In this document: positions 14,121 to 17,044 of the stretch, one piece after another
How positions within the stretch are numbered: position 1 is the first letter of the stretch
Layout of the letters: every line of letters starts with the position of its first letter
NCBI GenBank assembly: GCA_034432445.1
Contig: DAOUBX010000290.1
Coordinates: 1 to 17,044, forward strand
Length of the DNA: 17,044 nt
Direction: 5' to 3'
Source: JANWYQ01 sp034432445
GTDB taxonomy: Bacteria > Chloroflexota > Anaerolineae > JAAEKA01
The notes under the pieces: generated by a model
The model's input: the letters and a program-made list of their open reading frames with translations, nothing else
What the model was told of the DNA's origin: nothing
Databases searched by the model: none
Translations under genes and position numbers: made by a program

Positions 14121-14149
14121 TTGCGCGCTCTGGCAAGCGGGAGTACAAT
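14121..14149 (+). promoter_or_regulatory. Sigma70-like promoter of the ppx operon
   Basis: TTGCGC (14121-14126), a 17-base spacer, then TACAAT (14144-14149). The predicted start near 14156 leaves a leader of about 114 nucleotides before the GTG at 14270. Confidence 0.6.
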
Positions 14150-14269
14150 GACAGAGGCTGAGCCAAGCGACGCTGTTGGTGTTTCGCGTGCAGGTCGGTG
14201 CGATCTGCGGCCGGTGCGCCAGCGGTCGTAGGCCTCAGTCCGGGTTTGAAGCCAACAGGAGTAGCTATC

Positions 14270-15883
14270 GTGTCTGCCTTACCTGCCTCCTTCGCCTCCG
14301 CAACAGACTCGGCTCTGTCCCTAAGCGCCGGTTCAGGTTCCCGCCGCATTGCCATCATCGACTTAGGTTCCAACACGACGCGGCTCGTGGTTTATGACTA
14401 TGATCCAGGCTTGCGGTTCCACCTGGTCGAAGAGGTGCGCGAGGTGGTGCGATTGCGGGAGGGTATGGGCAACGGCATGGCGTTGCGCGCCGCAGCCATC
14501 GAGCGCGCTCAGCAGGCCATGCGCATGTTTGCCAGCTTTTGCCGTTCGCAGCGCATCGACGACGTGATCATGACCGCCACCAGCGCGGTGCGCGACGCGC
14601 GCAACGGCGCCTCGTTTCTGGCTCGGGTGCGGGCTGAGACGGGCTGGGAGCCCCGGCTGCTCTCCGGCGAGGAGGAGGGCTACTACGGCGCGCTGGGCGC
14701 GATCAACGCTACCGGGTTGCGCGAGGGCTTTGTGGTCGACCTGGGCGGCGGCAGCGCGCAGATCGTGGAGGTGCGCGGCGGACTGCCAGGCCGCACGGTC
14801 AGCTTGCCGCTGGGTGCGCTGCGGCTGACCGACCTCTTTTTGGGCTATGACCGGGCCAAGCCGGCTGCGGTGGAGCGGCTCAACGCCTTTCTGGCCGAGC
14901 AGTTGGCGCCGGTCGATTGGTTCTGCGCCCGGCCGGGCGATCGCCTGGTGGCGTTGGGCGGCACGGTGCGCAACTTGGCCCGCATCGATCAGGCGGCAAC
15001 CGGCTTTCCGCTGGACATGGTCAACGGGTACGAGCTGTCGGCGGCCAGCGTTGAGGAGATGGCCGGCCGCTTCTGGCGCATGACGCAAAAGGAGCGGTTG
15101 CGCATTGCCGGCCTGGACTCGGACCGGGCCGACATCATTCAGAGCGGTGCCTTGGCCTATGCAGCGCTGTTGCAGCACAGCGGCTTTCAGCAGGTCACGG
15201 TTAGCCAGCAGGGGCTGCGCGAGGGGATCTTCTACGAGCGTTTCTTGGTCGGCCAGCCGCAGCCGGTGTTCGATAACCTGCGCGAGTTTAGCCCGCTGAA
15301 CCTGGCGCGCAAGTTCGGCTACGACAACGTCCACTCTTGTCATGTGACCACACTGAGCTTGCAACTGTTCGACCAGCTCCAACCGGCGCATGGCCTTGAT
15401 GCGAGCTATCGCCAGTTGCTCTGGGCGGCCGGCATGGTGCACGACATCGGCATATGCGTCGATTACTACTATCACCACCACCACTCGGCCTATATGATTC
15501 GCAGCAGTGGGCTACCGGGCTATGCCCCGCGCGAGCTGGCGATGATCGCCTTGCTGGCGCAGTATCATCGCAAAGGCAACCCCAAGGCTGGCGATCTAGG
15601 AGTTCTGTTTACTGACGAAGATCAGCACGCGCTGCCGATCTTGGTCGGCATGTTGCGTCTGGCCGAGTTTTTGGAGCGCGGTCGCAGTCAGGTGGTGCGG
15701 GCCGTGCGCTGCCACCTAGACCTCCCCAACGGTTGGCTGCAGATCGAGGCGTTGGAGGCCGGCGACGCGGCCATGGAGCTGTGGGACGCCAGCCGCAATC
15801 TGGACGTCCTCCAGCGCAGCCTGGACTTGCAGGTGGAGCTGGTGGGTGGGGTGTGGTTGGCAGATGAAGCCGACGTAGCATGA
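14270..15883 (+). CDS. Exopolyphosphatase / pppGpp phosphohydrolase (Ppx/GppA) with C-terminal HD domain
   Basis: The family hydrolyses polyphosphate to orthophosphate or pppGpp to ppGpp. The start is GTG 14270, with AGGAG (14257-14261) 8 bases upstream; an in-frame GTG at 14198 lacks a site. The product is 537 aa. The N-terminal ASKHA fold shows IAIIDLGSNTTRLVVYD (27-43), TSAVRDARN (104-112), the catalytic-loop SGEEEGYYGALGA, the phosphate-2 loop DLGGGS (157-162) and the adenosine motif ALGGT (228-232). The C-terminal part (about 345 onward) is an HD domain with HDIG (391-394), a run of four His (402-405) in HHHHSAYMI, and H433. This two-domain build is that of E. coli PPX. Motifs do not separate PPX from GppA, so no symbol is assigned. 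The metallophosphoesterase gene follows after 9 bases. Confidence 0.9.
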   Translation: MSALPASFASATDSALSLSAGSGSRRIAIIDLGSNTTRLVVYDYDPGLRFHLVEEVREVVRLREGMGNGMALRAAAIERAQQAMRMFASFCRSQRIDDVIMTATSAVRDARNGASFLARVRAETGWEPRLLSGEEEGYYGALGAINATGLREGFVVDLGGGSAQIVEVRGGLPGRTVSLPLGALRLTDLFLGYDRAKPAAVERLNAFLAEQLAPVDWFCARPGDRLVALGGTVRNLARIDQAATGFPLDMVNGYELSAASVEEMAGRFWRMTQKERLRIAGLDSDRADIIQSGALAYAALLQHSGFQQVTVSQQGLREGIFYERFLVGQPQPVFDNLREFSPLNLARKFGYDNVHSCHVTTLSLQLFDQLQPAHGLDASYRQLLWAAGMVHDIGICVDYYYHHHHSAYMIRSSGLPGYAPRELAMIALLAQYHRKGNPKAGDLGVLFTDEDQHALPILVGMLRLAEFLERGRSQVVRAVRCHLDLPNGWLQIEALEAGDAAMELWDASRNLDVLQRSLDLQVELVGGVWLADEADVA

Positions 15884-15892
15884 GGACGTTCA

Positions 15893-16912
15893 ATGCAGCT
15901 TAAACAGTGGGAGTTGACAAAACGTCCTGCCGGCCGGCGCATGCTGGGGATTTGTGCTTCTTCGCTGCGCGCGGGGCTAGGGCGTCTAGTTTTGGCAAGC
16001 GCTTGTGTGTTGGTGATGTGCATGGTGCCGGCTGTGGGCACGACCGGCCAGGCGCCCCAGCCAGACCGGGTGCGCATCGCCGTGATCGGTGACTTCGGGG
16101 ACGGAAGCCAGGCCGCAGCCGACGTGGCCGCGTTGGTTAAGAGCTGGAACCCCGACATCGTTGTCACCACCGGCGACAACAACTACCCCGACGGCGCAGC
16201 TGAAACCATGGACGGCAACGTGGGGCGCTTCTATCACGAGTTCATCGCCCCGTATCGAGGCCGGTACGGCGCAGGCGCAGACGTAAACCGCTTCTTTCCC
16301 ACGCTGGGCAACCACGACTGGAACGCGCGCCGGGGTCGCGGCGCGCCGCCGCAACCCTACATCGACTACTTCACCCTGCCCGAGGGCCCGGGCCAGGAGC
16401 GCTATTACGATGTGGTGTGGGGCCCTGTGCACATCTTTGCCGTGGACAGCGATTACCGCGAGCCGCACGGCACCGAGACCGGCACCCGCCAATGGCGCTG
16501 GCTGCGCCAGCGGCTGGCCGAGTCCAGTGCGCCGTGGAAGCTGGTGGTGATGCACGAGCCGCCCTATTCCTCCGGCCGCCATGGCTCCACCGCGCGGCTG
16601 CGCTGGCCCTTCAAGGCCTGGGGCGCGACCGCAGTGCTCAGCGGCCACGACCACACCTACGAGCGGCTGGTGATCGCCGGCTTCCCCTACTTCGTCAACG
16701 GGCTGGGAGGCAGCAGCCGCTATCGCTTTTTGCTGCCGGTGGCAGGCAGCCAAGTGCGCTACAACGCCGACGCGGGCGCCATGCTGATCGAGGCCACCCC
16801 CCAGCGCATCATCTTCCGCTTCGTTACCCGGCGGGGCGAGACGATAGACGAATATCGCATCGAGCGGCCGGCCGAGGCCTCCTCCCTGCTCGGCCCGTCG
16901 GTCGTGCGCTAG
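15893..16912 (+). CDS. Exported calcineurin-like metallophosphoesterase (purple acid phosphatase type)
   Basis: The product is 339 aa. An N-terminal basic stretch (KRPAGRR, RAGLGR) is followed by a hydrophobic segment 32-49 and likely cleavage near residues 49-54, so it is exported or membrane-tethered. The dinuclear metal site is visible: D67 in GDFGDG, D95/N96 in GDNNYPDG, N140/H141 in LGNHDW, H221 in MHEPPYSSG, and H252/H254 in SGHDHTYER. The GHDHTYER form is typical of purple-acid-phosphatase-like enzymes. The gene starts 9 bases after the ppx stop, and its GAGGA overlaps that stop (TGAGGACGTTCAATG), which implies cotranscription and translational coupling. Together they suggest phosphate acquisition or turnover. 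The substrate is unknown. Confidence 0.88.
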   Translation: MQLKQWELTKRPAGRRMLGICASSLRAGLGRLVLASACVLVMCMVPAVGTTGQAPQPDRVRIAVIGDFGDGSQAAADVAALVKSWNPDIVVTTGDNNYPDGAAETMDGNVGRFYHEFIAPYRGRYGAGADVNRFFPTLGNHDWNARRGRGAPPQPYIDYFTLPEGPGQERYYDVVWGPVHIFAVDSDYREPHGTETGTRQWRWLRQRLAESSAPWKLVVMHEPPYSSGRHGSTARLRWPFKAWGATAVLSGHDHTYERLVIAGFPYFVNGLGGSSRYRFLLPVAGSQVRYNADAGAMLIEATPQRIIFRFVTRRGETIDEYRIERPAEASSLLGPSVVR

Positions 16913-16949
16913 CATTTCGTTGGACCTGATCCCGACCGGCCTGCAGTGC

Positions 16950-17028
16950 GACTAACGCTCGGGTTCAGGCGCGTTGTGTAGCGAGCAAAGCGAGCGGAGC
17001 AACGTCGCCTGCAACCCGAACGTTGGGC
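16950..17028. repeat. Long imperfect hairpin with attC-like features
   Basis: The 5' arm (AACGCTCGGGTTCAGGCG, from 16954) pairs with the 3' arm ending GTCGCCTGCAACCCGAACGTT (to 17024), extended inward by CGTTG/CAACG. There is one mismatch and two unpaired bases (T17005, C17012), both on the 3' arm. Read on the minus strand it starts GCCCAAC, which fits the attC R'' consensus RYYYAAC. Next comes an L''-like TTGCAGGC with an extra base at its third position. It ends GTTAGTC, close to GTTRRRY. The region between R and L boxes pairs better than in ordinary attC sites, so a REP-type hairpin or a terminator for the upstream phosphatase gene are alternatives. Confidence 0.45.
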
Positions 17029-17044
17029 GGGCTGGTGTGATGAC

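Larger units (their letters stand above)
13909..14269. other. Divergent intergenic region between glnE and ppx
   Basis: About 360 bases (430 if glnE starts at 13842) without a convincing gene. It holds one promoter for each direction, with their -35 boxes about 110 bases apart, and a short imperfect hairpin (about 14231-14253) just before the ppx ribosome-binding site. Short ORFs here have no initiation signals. No tRNA or known RNA motif was recognised. Confidence 0.6.

Noticed and set aside
14149..14231. Short 27-codon ORF starting within the ppx promoter
   Set aside because: Its ATG overlaps the -10 box, so it would not be in the transcript, and it has no ribosome-binding site.
14363..15484. 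Minus-strand 373-aa open frame opposite ppx
   Set aside because: It is the antisense of conserved Ppx/GppA motifs, with no ribosome-binding site and no recognisable domain.

Overview
The window is GC-rich bacterial chromosomal DNA, densely packed and mostly housekeeping. The gene set is lepA-ksgA, glnE-glnA, ppx/gppA with a phosphatase, a THUMP-like methyltransferase, an Fsr-type MFS pump and a COG3375-type acetyltransferase. Promoters are sigma70-like, and several start codons sit almost on the predicted transcription start. Short dispersed inverted repeats are scattered through the spacers. Together this looks most like an Anaerolineae/Caldilineae-type Chloroflexota, but that is an impression: there is no rRNA or other phylogenetic marker, and lepA or glnA phylogeny would decide it.

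Layout. 1-80: palindromic repeat. 167-619: small ORF that may be a truncated RAMP (Cas7-like) remnant. 639-1889: methyltransferase. 1930-2283 (-) and 2387-3580 (+): small membrane protein and MFS transporter, divergent. 3626-6489 (-): lepA then ksgA, with repeat elements between and inside them. 6777-7361 (-) and 7541-8320 (+): helical hypothetical protein and GNAT acetyltransferase, divergent. 8510-13842 (-): glnE then glnA. 14270-16912 (+): ppx/gppA coupled to an exported metallophosphoesterase. 16950-17028: strong imperfect hairpin with attC-like features.

How the genes connect. GlnA is a type I-beta glutamine synthetase that retains the adenylylation tyrosine (Y399), and the neighbouring GlnE is the enzyme family that modifies it. 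This GlnE carries two ACT-like regions between its two nucleotidyltransferase halves. An in-frame Shine-Dalgarno and ATG lie in the linker just before the ACT part. The locus may therefore make both a full-length bifunctional enzyme and a separate ACT-adenylyltransferase; this is the most interesting candidate in the window. LepA and KsgA are both ribosome-related and probably cotranscribed. Ppx and the exported phosphatase suggest a phosphate or polyphosphate unit.

No CRISPR array, tRNA, rRNA, transposase or phage gene was seen. All similarity statements come from reading the sequence; no database search was run.
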